A stretch of DNA of 64,000 nt. It comes from Micromonospora thermarum. Lineage in GTDB: Bacteria; Actinomycetota; Actinomycetes; Mycobacteriales; Micromonosporaceae. Below, piece after piece: positions 26,362 to 34,677 of the stretch. Position numbers and translations under genes: made by a program. The notes under the pieces were generated by a model. The model made no database searches. It was not told the DNA's origin and saw only the letters and a program-made list of their open reading frames with translations. The DNA lies in assembly GCF_012034245.1 (NCBI RefSeq), contig NZ_JAATEO010000028.1, positions 18,363 through 82,362 of the forward strand. The letters are read 5' to 3'. Positions within the stretch are counted from its first letter, which is position 1. Every line of letters starts with the position of its first letter.

Positions 26362-26628
26362 TCAGGCGGAGAAGGACGCCACGCGCTTGGCGATGGCGGA
26401 CTTGCGGTTCGCGGCCTGGTTGGCGTGGATCACGCCCTTGCTGGCGGCCTTGTCCAGCTTGCGGGTCGCCTCCCGCATGAGGACGGTGGCCTGCTCGACG
26501 TCGCCGGACTCGGCGGCCTCGTGGAACTTGCGGATGGCGGTCTTCAGCGACGACTTGACCGACTTGTTACGCAGCCGGCGCTTCTCGTTCTGCCGGTTGC
26601 GCTTGATCTGGGACTTGATGTTCGCCAC
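26362..26628 (-). CDS. rpsT: 30S ribosomal protein S20
   Basis: The 88-residue product starts VANIKSQIKRNRQNEKRRLRNKSVKSSLKT and ends AIAKRVASFSA, a complete S20. S20 binds the 5' domain of 16S rRNA early in assembly. The GTG at 26628 is chosen because the family begins MANIKSQ; an in-frame ATG at 26670 would add 14 unconserved residues. Opposite orientation to holA is the usual actinobacterial order. Confidence 0.97.
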   Translation of the reverse strand: MANIKSQIKRNRQNEKRRLRNKSVKSSLKTAIRKFHEAAESGDVEQATVLMREATRKLDKAASKGVIHANQAANRKSAIAKRVASFSA

Positions 26629-26957
26629 GCGACAGCCTCGTCTTGATAGCTCGGGTTGGTCTGCTTCCACGCGCCGCGAGCATGCGTCATCGCTGCGCGA
26701 AGAGCCAGGTTACCAGGTCGCCTGGGGACGGGCCAAAACGGCCTCCCGGCCACTCGTGCCGGTCGGCGTTCGGGGCGCCACGACAACGCCGGCTCAGACG
26801 TGCACCAAGGACGCGGGCACCAGCGGCGACCACGCCCGGCAGGGCCGGCACGGGAAGGGGCGTCACGCCAGGTCATTACGCACGGGCGGTTCTCGTCGCA
26901 CCGAGGTGACCAGGCGCCGGCGGTCACGCCACCCCGAGGTGACCGGGCGCGGACGGC
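26629..26957. other. Gene-free interval upstream of rpsT
   Basis: These 329 bases separate rpsT from the phosphotransferase gene, both on the minus strand. It must contain the rpsT promoter, but no convincing -35/-10 pair was found. A direct repeat CCGAGGTGACC occurs at 26901-26911 and 26934-26944. Reading frames here lack conserved content. Confidence 0.5.
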
Positions 26958-28133
26958 TCACGTCCAGCCCTGGCGGCGGGCGAGCCAGGCCAGCGCCTGC
27001 TCGCCGCTGCGGCGCTGGTGGACCGGCAGCCGCTCGGTCGCGGTCGGCGACGTGATCGACTCCGTGGTGAGGAAGTAGCCGGCCAGGGCGGCCAGCGTGA
27101 CGTCCAGGGCGTCCGGCGGTGCGTCGGCGGCGGCCGGGTGCGCCGCGAAGGCGGCATCCAGCCCCGCGGCGGCGCCGGGAACGAGCGCCCCGCCAGCGGG
27201 AGCGAGCGCCTCCGTCCGGCCGCCGGCGGCGAGCGCCCCGCCAGCGGGAACGACCGAGTCCGTCCCGCCGCCAGCAGCGAGCGCCTCCGGCCCGGACACG
27301 ACCGCCTCTGGCCCGGACACGACCGCCTCCGGCCCGGACACGACCGCCTCCGGCCCGTCGGCGTAGCCGCCGAGGAGCAGGGTGGCCAGGTCGAACCAGG
27401 CCGGCCCGTGGCAGAGCCAGGTCCAGTCGCACAACCACGCCCGCCCGTCCGCGTCGAGCAGGACGTTGTCGGGGCGCAGGTCGCCGTGGATCAGGCCGGT
27501 CGCCCCGGCGGCGTAGACCGGGAGGCGGGACTCCAGCGCGACCAGCTCGGGCAGCCGCCGCTCCAGGTGGGCGGGGAGCGCCGGCGCCGGCTCCCGGCCC
27601 GCCGCCACGTCACCCCAGCGGAGGATGTCGTCGCGGGCCAGGTCGGCCAGGTGGGGCGGGTCGAGCGCGGCGAGGTCCGCGGGCGGCTCGGCCAGTGCGG
27701 CGGCGACGGCCGCGTACGTGGCCAGCGTCGTCGCCAGCTCCGCCGGTTCCCAGGGCCGCCGGGGCGGGTGCCCGTCGACCACGTCCAGGCCGAGCGCGAA
27801 CCAGCCCGCCTCGTGCAGCGTCCAGCGCGGGCTGGGTGCCGGTACCCCCGGCGGGAGCCGGTCGAGGACGGCGGCCTCCCGCGCGTACCAGTCGGTCAGG
27901 TGGGAAGTCCCGGGCGCGGCCTTGACGAAGACCCGCCCGCCGTCGGCGGCGGTCAGCACCCCGGCGAACCCGCGGGTGAAGCCGTCGGCGGCGGCGGTGG
28001 CCCCGACCACCGGGGCGCCGAGCCGGTCGGCGAGCGCGGCCCGCAGGCCGACCGGCAGCTCCGACCACCCGGGCCGGCGGGCGGTCGTCGGGTACGGCGG
28101 TGAGCTGGTCACCCCTTCAGTGTCGTACGTCAC
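26958..28133 (-). CDS. APH-type phosphotransferase with internal heptapeptide repeat
   Basis: The 391-residue kinase-like protein has the aminoglycoside-phosphotransferase fold. The nucleotide lysine is in GRVFVKAAPG, the catalytic loop is LIHGDLRPDNVLLD and the metal-binding segment is WLCDWTWLC. The substrate is unknown; such genes are not by themselves evidence of drug resistance. After the kinase core a GPEAVVS heptapeptide is repeated three times and then partly, followed by Ala/Gly-rich sequence, before a C-terminal helix. GTG 28133 is preferred, with GTG 28112 an alternative; no good SD precedes either. Confidence 0.85.
   Translation of the reverse strand: MTYDTEGVTSSPPYPTTARRPGWSELPVGLRAALADRLGAPVVGATAAADGFTRGFAGVLTAADGGRVFVKAAPGTSHLTDWYAREAAVLDRLPPGVPAPSPRWTLHEAGWFALGLDVVDGHPPRRPWEPAELATTLATYAAVAAALAEPPADLAALDPPHLADLARDDILRWGDVAAGREPAPALPAHLERRLPELVALESRLPVYAAGATGLIHGDLRPDNVLLDADGRAWLCDWTWLCHGPAWFDLATLLLGGYADGPEAVVSGPEAVVSGPEAVVSGPEALAAGGGTDSVVPAGGALAAGGRTEALAPAGGALVPGAAAGLDAAFAAHPAAADAPPDALDVTLAALAGYFLTTESITSPTATERLPVHQRRSGEQALAWLARRQGWT
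27288..27360 (-). repeat. 21-bp in-frame tandem repeat in the phosphotransferase gene
   Basis: Three nearly identical 21-base units plus a partial fourth encode GPEAVVS repeats. Units differ by one silent base (CTCCGG versus CTCTGG). The repeat lies outside the kinase core and keeps the frame open. Confidence 0.8.
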
Positions 28134-28151
28134 GGCGATACTGCCCGGGTA

Positions 28152-28406
28152 ATTGGGACCGATGACTTCTGGGCGCTGGTCGAGGCGTCGGCGACCGCCA
28201 CCGGCGACCCGGAGGACCGGCTGGCCTGGCTGGACGACGCGGTGGCGGCGCACGGGAGGGTCCTGAGCAGCAGCCCGGACCCGGCCGGCGAGCCGTGGGA
28301 TCTCGACGACCCGGCCGAGCTGCGGCGGCGCTACCCGCGGCTCGCCGTGCTGTTCCCGCTGCCCGTCGGGGGCGACGTGGCGGTCTGGGAGACTGCCAGG
28401 CCATGA
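28152..28406 (+). pseudogene. DUF4240-type gene remnant with internal deletion and no normal start
   Basis: The frame encodes (I)GTDDFWALVEASATATGDPEDRLAWLDDAV, then DEPWDLDD-like text (GEPWDLDDPAELRRRYPRLAVLFPL), ending at TGA 28404-28406, which overlaps the ATG of the next gene. The first part matches the DUF4240 N-terminus and the second its C-terminal acidic motif; the central WG-A-YLINGG...DDGF region of its neighbour is absent. The codon in the expected start position is ATT (28152). It may be a deleted paralogue, or a tiny gene starting at ATT. The conserved ATGA overlap implies a former operon. Confidence 0.6.
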
Positions 28407-28939
28407 GGACCGACGACTTCTGGCAGCTGATCGACCAGGCCCGCGCCGGGGGCGGGGGAGAGCCGCACGCGGTCGCCGCCCGGGCGGTGGCCCTGCTCGC
28501 GCGGCGGGATCCGGAGGAGATCGTCGGGTACGCGCGCCACCAGGCCCGCGTGCTGGCCGCGTCGCACCGGGTTGACCTGTGGGGTGCGGCGTACCTGATC
28601 AACGGCGGCGTCTCCGACGACGGCTTTCACCACTTCCGAGGCTGGCTGATGGCCCAGGGGCGAGCGGTCTTCGCCCGGGCGGTCGCCGATCCGGACTCGC
28701 TGGCCGAGGTGCCCCAGGTGCGCGCCGCGTCGCTCTCCGGGGAGGAGTTCGCCTGCGAGGAGATGCTGACGGTGCCGTGGGACGCGTACCGGAAGGCGAC
28801 CGCGGCCGACCTGCCGGCGGACCGTGATCCGGTCCCGGTGCCGGACCTGAACGACTTCTGGGACTTCGACGACGAGGACGAGGCCCGCCGCCGGCTGCCG
28901 AAGCTCGCCGCCCTGTTCGTGGAGCCGCCCGGCGAGTGA
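28403..28939 (+). CDS. DUF4240 domain protein
   Basis: The 178-residue protein matches DUF4240: MRTDDFWQLIDQA at the start, then RVDLWGAAYLINGGVSDDGFHHFRGWLMAQG, and a C-terminal WDFDDEDEARRRLPKLAALF. Function is unknown; the family is frequent in actinobacteria. Its ATG overlaps the stop of a shortened paralogue immediately upstream. The 232 bases from here to lepA show no gene. Confidence 0.88.
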   Translation: MRTDDFWQLIDQARAGGGGEPHAVAARAVALLARRDPEEIVGYARHQARVLAASHRVDLWGAAYLINGGVSDDGFHHFRGWLMAQGRAVFARAVADPDSLAEVPQVRAASLSGEEFACEEMLTVPWDAYRKATAADLPADRDPVPVPDLNDFWDFDDEDEARRRLPKLAALFVEPPGE

Positions 28940-29171
28940 CGGCGGTTCGCCTCCCGGCGCCGCGCGCCGGCCGTCCGCCACAGCGCGCCGGCCACCGGCC
29001 GTCGTGAGGCCGGCCGCAGCAGCCGGGGCCGGCGGCTGCCTGCCGGCAGATGCGCGGGCCTGGCGGAGCGGGGTTCGCCCGCGCAGCGGGCGGGCGGGGG
29101 CGACGTGGGAGCATAGAGGGGGCCGGCGACGCGCCGGCCTGCTCAACGTCAGCCGACCAGAACGGACCGCT

Positions 29172-31049
29172 GTGCCACCGACGCTCGATCCCGGCGTGAA
29201 CGCTCCTGGTGCCACCGACCCCGGGCGCATCAGGAACTTCTGCATCATCGCCCACATCGACCACGGGAAGTCGACCCTGGCCGACCGGATGCTGCAGCTC
29301 ACCGGCGTGGTCGACCCCCGGCAGATGCGTGCGCAGTACCTCGACCGGATGGACATCGAGCGCGAGCGCGGCATCACCATCAAGAGCCAGGCCGTCCGGA
29401 TGCCGTGGACGATCCGGGAGGGCGCCCGGGCCGGCGAGAGCGCCGTGCTCAACATGATCGACACGCCGGGGCACGTCGACTTCACGTACGAGGTGTCGCG
29501 GTCGCTGGCCGCCTGCGAGGGTGCGATCCTGCTGGTCGACGCAGCGCAGGGCATCGAGGCGCAGACTCTCGCCAACCTCTACCTGGCGCTCGAGAACGAC
29601 CTGCACATCATCCCGGTGCTCAACAAGATCGACCTGCCGGCCGCGCAGCCGGAGAAGTACGCCGAGGAGCTCGCCCACCTCATCGGTGGCGACCCGGCGG
29701 ACTGCATCCGGGTCTCCGGCAAGACCGGCGAGGGTGTGCCGCACCTGCTCGACGAGATCGTGCGGCAGTTCCAGCCGCCGGTCGGGGACGCCGAGGCGCC
29801 GGCCCGGGCGATGATCTTCGACTCGGTCTACGACGTCTACCGGGGCGTGGTCACCTATGTCCGGGTGATCGACGGGCGGATCAGCGCCCGGGACCGGATC
29901 AAGATGATGTCCACCGGCGCCACCCACGAGCTGCTGGAGATCGGTGTCATCTCGCCGGAGATGGTGAAGGCCGACGCGCTCGGCGTCGGTGAGGTGGGCT
30001 ACCTGATCACCGGTGTGAAGGACGTCCGGCAGTCCCGGGTCGGTGACACGGTCACCATCAACTCCCGGCCGGCGAGCGAGCCGCTCGGCGGCTACAAGGA
30101 CCCGAAGCCGATGGTCTACTCGGGCCTCTATCCGATCGACGGGTCCGACTACCCGAACCTGCGTGACGCGCTCGACAAGCTGAAGCTCAACGACGCCGCG
30201 CTGACGTACGAGCCGGAGACGTCGGGGGCGCTGGGCTTCGGCTTCCGCTGTGGCTTCCTCGGCCTGCTGCACCTGGAGATCATCCGGGAACGGCTGGAGC
30301 GGGAGTTCAATCTCGACCTGATCTCCACCGCGCCGAACGTGGTCTACCGGGCCCTCCAGGAGGACGGCCAGGAGGTCGTGGTGACCAACCCCAGCGAGTA
30401 CCCGACCGGCAAGATCGCCGAGGTGTACGAGCCGACCGTGCGGGCCACCGTCCTGACGCCGAACGACTACGTCGGTGCGGTGATGGAGCTGTGCCAGGGC
30501 CGCCGGGGCAACCTGCTCGGCATGGACTACCTGTCCGCCGACCGGGTGGAGCTGCGCTACACGCTGCCCCTCGCGGAGATCATCTTCGATTTCTTCGACC
30601 AGCTCAAGAGCCGCACCAAGGGGTACGCGTCGCTGGACTACGAGCCCTCCGGCGAGCAGTCGTCGGACCTGGTGAAGGTCGACATCCTCCTGCACGGCGA
30701 GCCGGTCGACGCGTTCAGCGCGATCGTGCACAAGGACAAGGCGTACAACTACGGCACCAGCATCGCCGCGAAGCTGCGGAACCTCATCCCGCGCCAGCAG
30801 TTCGAGGTGCCGATCCAGGCGGCCATCGGCAGCCGGGTGATCGCCCGGGAGACCATCCGCGCGATCCGCAAGGACGTCCTCGCGAAGTGCTACGGCGGTG
30901 ACATCAGCCGGAAGCGCAAGCTGCTGGAGAAGCAGAAGGAGGGCAAGAAGCGGATGAAGATGGTGGGCCGGGTGGAGGTTCCCCAGGAGGCCTTCATCGC
31001 CGCGCTCTCCTCCGACTCCGGCGACGGCAAGGCACCCGGCAAGAAGTGA
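29172..31049 (+). CDS. lepA: Elongation factor 4 (LepA)
   Basis: The 625-residue translational GTPase back-translocates or remodels stalled ribosomes. The G1 motif is IIAHIDHGKST, the switch region RGITIKSQ, G3 DTPGHVDF and G4 NKID. Domains II, III and the LepA-specific C-terminal domain ending RKRKLLEKQKEGKKRMK are complete. The GTG at 29172 begins VPPTLDPGVNAPGATDP, as expected for relatives; no strong SD is visible. The gene matches its position in mycobacterial chromosomes, between holA/rpsT and hemW. Confidence 0.96.
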   Translation: MPPTLDPGVNAPGATDPGRIRNFCIIAHIDHGKSTLADRMLQLTGVVDPRQMRAQYLDRMDIERERGITIKSQAVRMPWTIREGARAGESAVLNMIDTPGHVDFTYEVSRSLAACEGAILLVDAAQGIEAQTLANLYLALENDLHIIPVLNKIDLPAAQPEKYAEELAHLIGGDPADCIRVSGKTGEGVPHLLDEIVRQFQPPVGDAEAPARAMIFDSVYDVYRGVVTYVRVIDGRISARDRIKMMSTGATHELLEIGVISPEMVKADALGVGEVGYLITGVKDVRQSRVGDTVTINSRPASEPLGGYKDPKPMVYSGLYPIDGSDYPNLRDALDKLKLNDAALTYEPETSGALGFGFRCGFLGLLHLEIIRERLEREFNLDLISTAPNVVYRALQEDGQEVVVTNPSEYPTGKIAEVYEPTVRATVLTPNDYVGAVMELCQGRRGNLLGMDYLSADRVELRYTLPLAEIIFDFFDQLKSRTKGYASLDYEPSGEQSSDLVKVDILLHGEPVDAFSAIVHKDKAYNYGTSIAAKLRNLIPRQQFEVPIQAAIGSRVIARETIRAIRKDVLAKCYGGDISRKRKLLEKQKEGKKRMKMVGRVEVPQEAFIAALSSDSGDGKAPGKK

Positions 31050-31415
31050 CCGCCGCCGGCGGTCGGCCGGCTCGACGACGTACGCGATACCGGTGCCCCG
31101 GTCGGCAGGGAGGCGTGACCGCCTCCCGCCCGGCCGGGGCGCCGCCGTGTCCGGTGCTCGCCGCGGCCGTCCCGACCGGCGGACGTGTCTCCGCCCGAAG
31201 AACTTCCCCTCCCGGCCGCGGCCCGGCGACCGCCGTCCGGACCGGCCCCGACCTGCGCCGATGTCGCCCAGGCCGGAATCGACGCAGGGGCGCCATCGAC
31301 GGACGAAGAAATGGTCGCGCCGTGAGTCGGTTTGGGTTTCCGACCCGTCGGGCATTGAGGGGGCACGACAGGAACACCACAACACGGTGGACACAATTCG
31401 TGAAGGAGGGCGACC
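31050..31415. other. Gene-free interval between lepA and the first GlsB-like gene
   Basis: The 366-base interval starts with a small hairpin (GACCGCC 31048-31054 with GGCGGTC 31058-31064) that overlaps the lepA stop and may terminate lepA. Its right end carries a SigB-like promoter. The middle has GC-rich sequence in which I see no gene. Confidence 0.5.
31330..31355 (+). promoter_or_regulatory. SigB-like promoter for the first GlsB/YeaQ gene
   Basis: GTTT (31330-31333), a 16-base spacer and GGGCAT (31350-31355) fit the general stress sigma (SigB/SigF-type) consensus GTTT-N14-17-GGGTAT. It ends 60 bases before the GTG of the stress-type membrane gene. The downstream paralogue has the same signal with identical spacing. 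Confidence 0.6.
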
Positions 31416-31703
31416 GTGGAGCTCACCGTTTGGGGCATCATCACCGCGCTCGTCGTCGGTCTGATCGTCGGCGCGCTGGGCCGCCTGGTCGTGCCGGGGC
31501 GGCAGAACATGCCGATGTGGCTGCACATGCTGATCGGTGTCGGCGCGGCGCTGCTCGGCACCGTGCTGGCGCGGGCCATGGGCATCGCCACCGAGACCGC
31601 CGGCATCGACTGGGGCGAGCTGCTGGTCCAGGTTGTGCTGGCCGCCATCGCCGTGGCCCTGGTGGCCGGGGTGGGGCGACGTCGCAGTGTCAGCCGCTAC
31701 TGA
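31416..31703 (+). CDS. GlsB/YeaQ/YmgE family stress membrane protein, copy 1
   Basis: A 95-residue protein with three hydrophobic helices: VWGIITALVVGLIVGALGRLVV, then a conserved PGRQNMPMWLHMLIGVGAALLG segment, and LVQVVLAAIAVALVAG. The family was formerly called transglycosylase-associated; it is induced by stress and its biochemical role is unknown. GTG 31416 has SD GAAGGAGGG. A paralogue with near-identical N-terminal half lies 203 bases downstream. Confidence 0.92.
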   Translation: MELTVWGIITALVVGLIVGALGRLVVPGRQNMPMWLHMLIGVGAALLGTVLARAMGIATETAGIDWGELLVQVVLAAIAVALVAGVGRRRSVSRY

Positions 31704-31719
31704 CAACTGAATCTCGCCT

Positions 31720-31749
31720 CGGGCGCCCGACCGGCAGGTCGGGCGCCCG
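31720..31749 (+). terminator. Terminator of GlsB-like copy 1
   Basis: A 13-bp perfect stem: CGGGCGCCCGACC (31720-31732) and GGTCGGGCGCCCG (31737-31749) around GGCA. The same stem sequence recurs after copy 2. Confidence 0.85.
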
Positions 31750-31816
31750 TCGTGTGTGCGGGTTCGATCCGGTGCCCGGTCTGGGGCTTGCCGGGTCGGG
31801 CTGTCCCGCAAAGTCG

Positions 31817-31842
31817 GTTTGGGGCTTCGGCGGGTCGGGAAC
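31817..31842 (+). promoter_or_regulatory. SigB-like promoter for the second GlsB/YeaQ gene
   Basis: GTTT (31817-31820), a 16-base spacer and GGGAAC (31837-31842). The preceding AGTCG and the spacing are the same as for copy 1. The -10 lies 64 bases before GTG 31907. Confidence 0.6.
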
Positions 31843-31906
31843 TGAGTGGTCACCACACAAGCACCACCCGACACGGAACCTCACTCTTCCCGTTAGGAGA
31901 ACGACC

Positions 31907-32191
31907 GTGGAGCTGACCGTCTGGGGCATCATCACCGCGCTGATCGTCGGTCTGATCGTCGGCGCGCTGGGCCGCCTGGTCGTGCCGGGGCGGCAGAACA
32001 TGCCGATCTGGCTGCACATGCTCATCGGTGTCGGCGCCGCGCTGCTCGGCACGATCATCGCCCGCGCCTCCGGCTTCGCCGACACCGCCGGCCTCGACTG
32101 GCGTGAGCTGCTGCTGCAGGTCGTGCTGGCCGCCGTCGCGGTGGCCCTGGTGGCCGGCGCCGGTCGGCGCCGCGGCATCACCCACCGGTAA
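31907..32191 (+). CDS. GlsB/YeaQ/YmgE family stress membrane protein, copy 2
   Basis: The 94-residue paralogue of the preceding gene has the same three-helix layout, with VPGRQNMPIWLHMLIGVGAALLG, and differs mainly around residues 50-65 and at the C-terminus. GTG 31907 has SD TTAGGAGAA. With its own promoter and terminator it forms a complete duplicated transcription unit. Confidence 0.92.
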   Translation: MELTVWGIITALIVGLIVGALGRLVVPGRQNMPIWLHMLIGVGAALLGTIIARASGFADTAGLDWRELLLQVVLAAVAVALVAGAGRRRGITHR

Positions 32192-32210
32192 AACTCGCAC
32201 AGCCTGAACA

Positions 32211-32242
32211 ACGGGCGCCCGACCTCCCGGTCGGGCGCCCGT
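32211..32242 (+). terminator. Terminator of GlsB-like copy 2
   Basis: A 14-bp perfect stem: ACGGGCGCCCGACC (32211-32224) and GGTCGGGCGCCCGT (32229-32242) around TCCC, nearly identical to the terminator of copy 1. Confidence 0.85.
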
Positions 32243-32337
32243 TCGTCCTGGTACCGCCACTTTCGCCCCGGTCCCGTCCGCCCGAAGGCGGGCCCCCTGC
32301 GGTACGGTCGCCACGCTTCGCACCGGTCGCCCACTGT

Positions 32338-32354
32338 CGTAAAGGATTTTTACG
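32338..32354 (+). promoter_or_regulatory. Inverted repeat upstream of the sugar ABC operon
   Basis: CGTAAA (32338-32343) and TTTACG (32349-32354) flank GGATT in an unusually A/T-rich island. TACTAA (32355-32360) just downstream could be a -10. The site lies 54 bases before the lipoprotein gene and could be a repressor operator. No matching regulator is in the window. Confidence 0.4.
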
Positions 32355-32407
32355 TACTAAGGTGCGGCGGAGAAGGTTAGTGCCAAGTGGCGCGAGGGAG
32401 AATAGGC

Positions 32408-33694
32408 GTGAACAGGTGGAAGCGGCTGGCCCCGGTCACCGCCGTCGTGGCCTCGGCCGCGATGGTGCTGACCGGCTGCGGTGGCTCCGACGACGAGGCG
32501 GCTGACAACAGCAAGCTGACCGTCTGGATGATGGGCGAGGGCAGCGACGCGCAGACGAAGTTCCTGGACGGCGTCGAGGCCGAGTTCCGGCAGAAGCACC
32601 CGGACACCGACGTGGTGGTCCAGTACGTTCCCTGGCTCGAGGCGCCGAAGAAGTTCCAGGCCGCCCTCGCCGGTGGTGAGGGGCCGGACGTCACCGAGCT
32701 GGGCAACACCGAGACCCAGGGTTGGGCGGCCCAGGAGGCGCTCGCTGACGTGACCGACAAGTTCGGCGGCTGGGCCGAGGGCAAGGACATCCTCCCCGAC
32801 CTGGTCAAGAACGCGCAGCTGGACGGCAAGCAGTACGGCGTGCCGTGGTACGCCGGCGTGCGCGGCATCTACTACCGCACCGACTGGTTCGCCGAGGCCG
32901 GTGTCCAGCCGCCGAAGACCTGGGACGACCTGGTCGCCGCCGCCAAGGCCGTGCAGGCGAAGAAGCCCGGCACCTACGGCATCGCCGTGCCCGGTAACTC
33001 AGAGCTGCCCTTCTACTCGTTCCTCTGGGGCGCCGGCGCGGAGGTCGCCACCAAGGAGGGCGACACCTGGAAGTCCGGCCTGAACACCCCGGAGGCCCAG
33101 AAGGCCGTCAAGTTCTGGACCGACCTGGTGACCGTGCACAAGGTCGCCCCGTCGGCCGCCGCGGGCTGGAACGAGATCGACGCCCGGACCCAGTTCGCCA
33201 CCGGCAAGGCGGCGATGGCGTTCGGCGGTAGCTGGCAGCAGGGCGCCATCAAGAAGGACAACCCGGAGATCGAGAAGGTCTGGGGCACGTTCCCGATCCC
33301 CGGCCCGGACGGCCAGCCCGCGCCCGCCTTCGCCGGTGGCTCCGACATCGCCATCTGGAAGGACAGCGAGCGTCAGAACCTCGCGTGGGACTACCTGACG
33401 GTGCTGCTGAACAAGAAGAACGACCAGGCGTTCGCCGAGAGCCTGGGCTTCTTCCCCGTCTACCAGGATCTGGTCGGCGCCGAGAAGTACAGCAACGACA
33501 AGATGATGGCGGCGTTCGCCACCGCCATGAAGAACACCAAGCTCACGCCGCTGTCCCCGAAGTGGGTCGAGGTCAGCCGGACCAAGACGGTGACCCAGGC
33601 GATGAACAGCTCGGTCATGAAGGGTCAGAAGACGGTCGAGAAGGCCACCGCCGACGCGGCCGCGGAGATGGAAAGCATCCTCAACGCCAAGTGA
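32408..33694 (+). CDS. Extracellular sugar-binding lipoprotein of an ABC transporter
   Basis: The 428-residue family 1 solute-binding protein has a lipoprotein signal peptide ending in the lipobox LTGC, so it is anchored outside the membrane. The mature part reads KLTVWMMGEG, GPDVTELGNTETQGW and YGVPWYAGVRGIYYRTDWF, all typical of oligosaccharide binders. The ligand cannot be deduced. GTG 32408 has SD GGGAGAA; a GTG at 32387 is less likely because it would move the signal peptide inward. The stop overlaps the first permease gene. Confidence 0.93.
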   Translation: MNRWKRLAPVTAVVASAAMVLTGCGGSDDEAADNSKLTVWMMGEGSDAQTKFLDGVEAEFRQKHPDTDVVVQYVPWLEAPKKFQAALAGGEGPDVTELGNTETQGWAAQEALADVTDKFGGWAEGKDILPDLVKNAQLDGKQYGVPWYAGVRGIYYRTDWFAEAGVQPPKTWDDLVAAAKAVQAKKPGTYGIAVPGNSELPFYSFLWGAGAEVATKEGDTWKSGLNTPEAQKAVKFWTDLVTVHKVAPSAAAGWNEIDARTQFATGKAAMAFGGSWQQGAIKKDNPEIEKVWGTFPIPGPDGQPAPAFAGGSDIAIWKDSERQNLAWDYLTVLLNKKNDQAFAESLGFFPVYQDLVGAEKYSNDKMMAAFATAMKNTKLTPLSPKWVEVSRTKTVTQAMNSSVMKGQKTVEKATADAAAEMESILNAK

Positions 33695-34677
33695 CCACGC
33701 TGACCGAGGCGCCGGAGACGTCCGCCGCGCGGGAGACCCCCGCGCGGCGGCGTCGACGGGTGGACCGCCTCCCGTACCTGCTGCTCCTGCCCTGCCTGGT
33801 GATCATCGCGGTGCTGCTGCTCTGGCCGCTCGGCCAGGTGGTGGCGATGTCCTTCTTCCGCCTGAACAACGTGCGGCAGCTGCGCGGCGACCGCGAGTGG
33901 CCGTGGGTGGGCCTGGGGAACTACACCGACATCCTCGGTGATCCGTTCTTCTGGACGGTGCTGCGCAACACCGTCCTCTTCGCCGCCGCCAACGTGGCCC
34001 TCACGATGGTCCTCGGCACCCTGGTCGGCCTGCTGCTCAACCGGCTCGGCAAGCGGATGGTCGCGTTCGTGGCGAGCTGCGTGATGCTCGCCTGGGCCAC
34101 TCCGGCGCTGACCGGCACGATCGTCTGGAAATGGATCTTCGACGACACCAGCGGGCTCGTCACGTGGCTGTTCAACGCGCTGCCCGACGGCCTGTCGCAG
34201 GCGCTGTTCGGACGCAGTGAGTGGACCGGCTACGGGTGGTTCAACTCGCCCCTGCTCTTCTTCGCGATCCTCACCCTCGTGGTGGTCTGGCACTCCTTCC
34301 CGTTCATCGCGGTCAGCGTCCTCGCGGGGCTGAAGAGCGTGCCGAGCGAACTGCACGAGGCGGCCCGGGTCGACGGGGCCGGCCCGTGGAAGGTGTTCTG
34401 GCAGATCACCTTCCCGCTGCTGCGGCCGGTGTTCGGGATCCTGGTCGTGCTCTCCACCATCTGGGACTTCAAGGTCTTCACCCAGTACTACGTCCTCGCC
34501 GGGGGCACCCAGGACCGGTCCACCTTCATGCTCTCGGTCTACTCGTACGCCGAGGCCTTCTCGCCGCCGCCCAAGTACGGGCTCGGCGCGGCGATCGCCG
34601 TGATCCTGACCCTGATCCTGCTGGTGGTGACCGGCGTCTACGTCCGCATGGTGCTCAAGCAGGAGGAGGACGCGTGA
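33691..34677 (+). CDS. Sugar ABC transporter permease (MalF-like)
   Basis: The 328-residue membrane protein has six main helices, beginning YLLLLPCLVIIAVLLLWPLGQVV. The EAA loop that docks the ATPase reads ELHEAARVDGAGPWKVFWQITFPLL. A longer N-terminal cytosolic segment precedes helix 1. GTG 33691 overlaps the lipoprotein stop and the gene's own stop overlaps the second permease. It acts as the first half of the translocation channel. Confidence 0.94.
   Translation: MTTLTEAPETSAARETPARRRRRVDRLPYLLLLPCLVIIAVLLLWPLGQVVAMSFFRLNNVRQLRGDREWPWVGLGNYTDILGDPFFWTVLRNTVLFAAANVALTMVLGTLVGLLLNRLGKRMVAFVASCVMLAWATPALTGTIVWKWIFDDTSGLVTWLFNALPDGLSQALFGRSEWTGYGWFNSPLLFFAILTLVVVWHSFPFIAVSVLAGLKSVPSELHEAARVDGAGPWKVFWQITFPLLRPVFGILVVLSTIWDFKVFTQYYVLAGGTQDRSTFMLSVYSYAEAFSPPPKYGLGAAIAVILTLILLVVTGVYVRMVLKQEEDA

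Noticed and set aside
26958..28133. APH-fold gene as an aminoglycoside resistance determinant
   Set aside because: The fold covers many kinases; no resistance-specific context or residues were recognised.
28940..29171. Search for tRNA or small RNA in the gap before lepA
   Set aside because: No cloverleaf, GTTCRANNC box or terminator hairpin could be found; only GC-rich non-coding sequence.
28599..31874. A 1091-codon open frame on the minus strand opposite lepA
   Set aside because: The plus strand encodes a complete LepA with all GTPase motifs; the antisense product is low-complexity and unrelated to any family.
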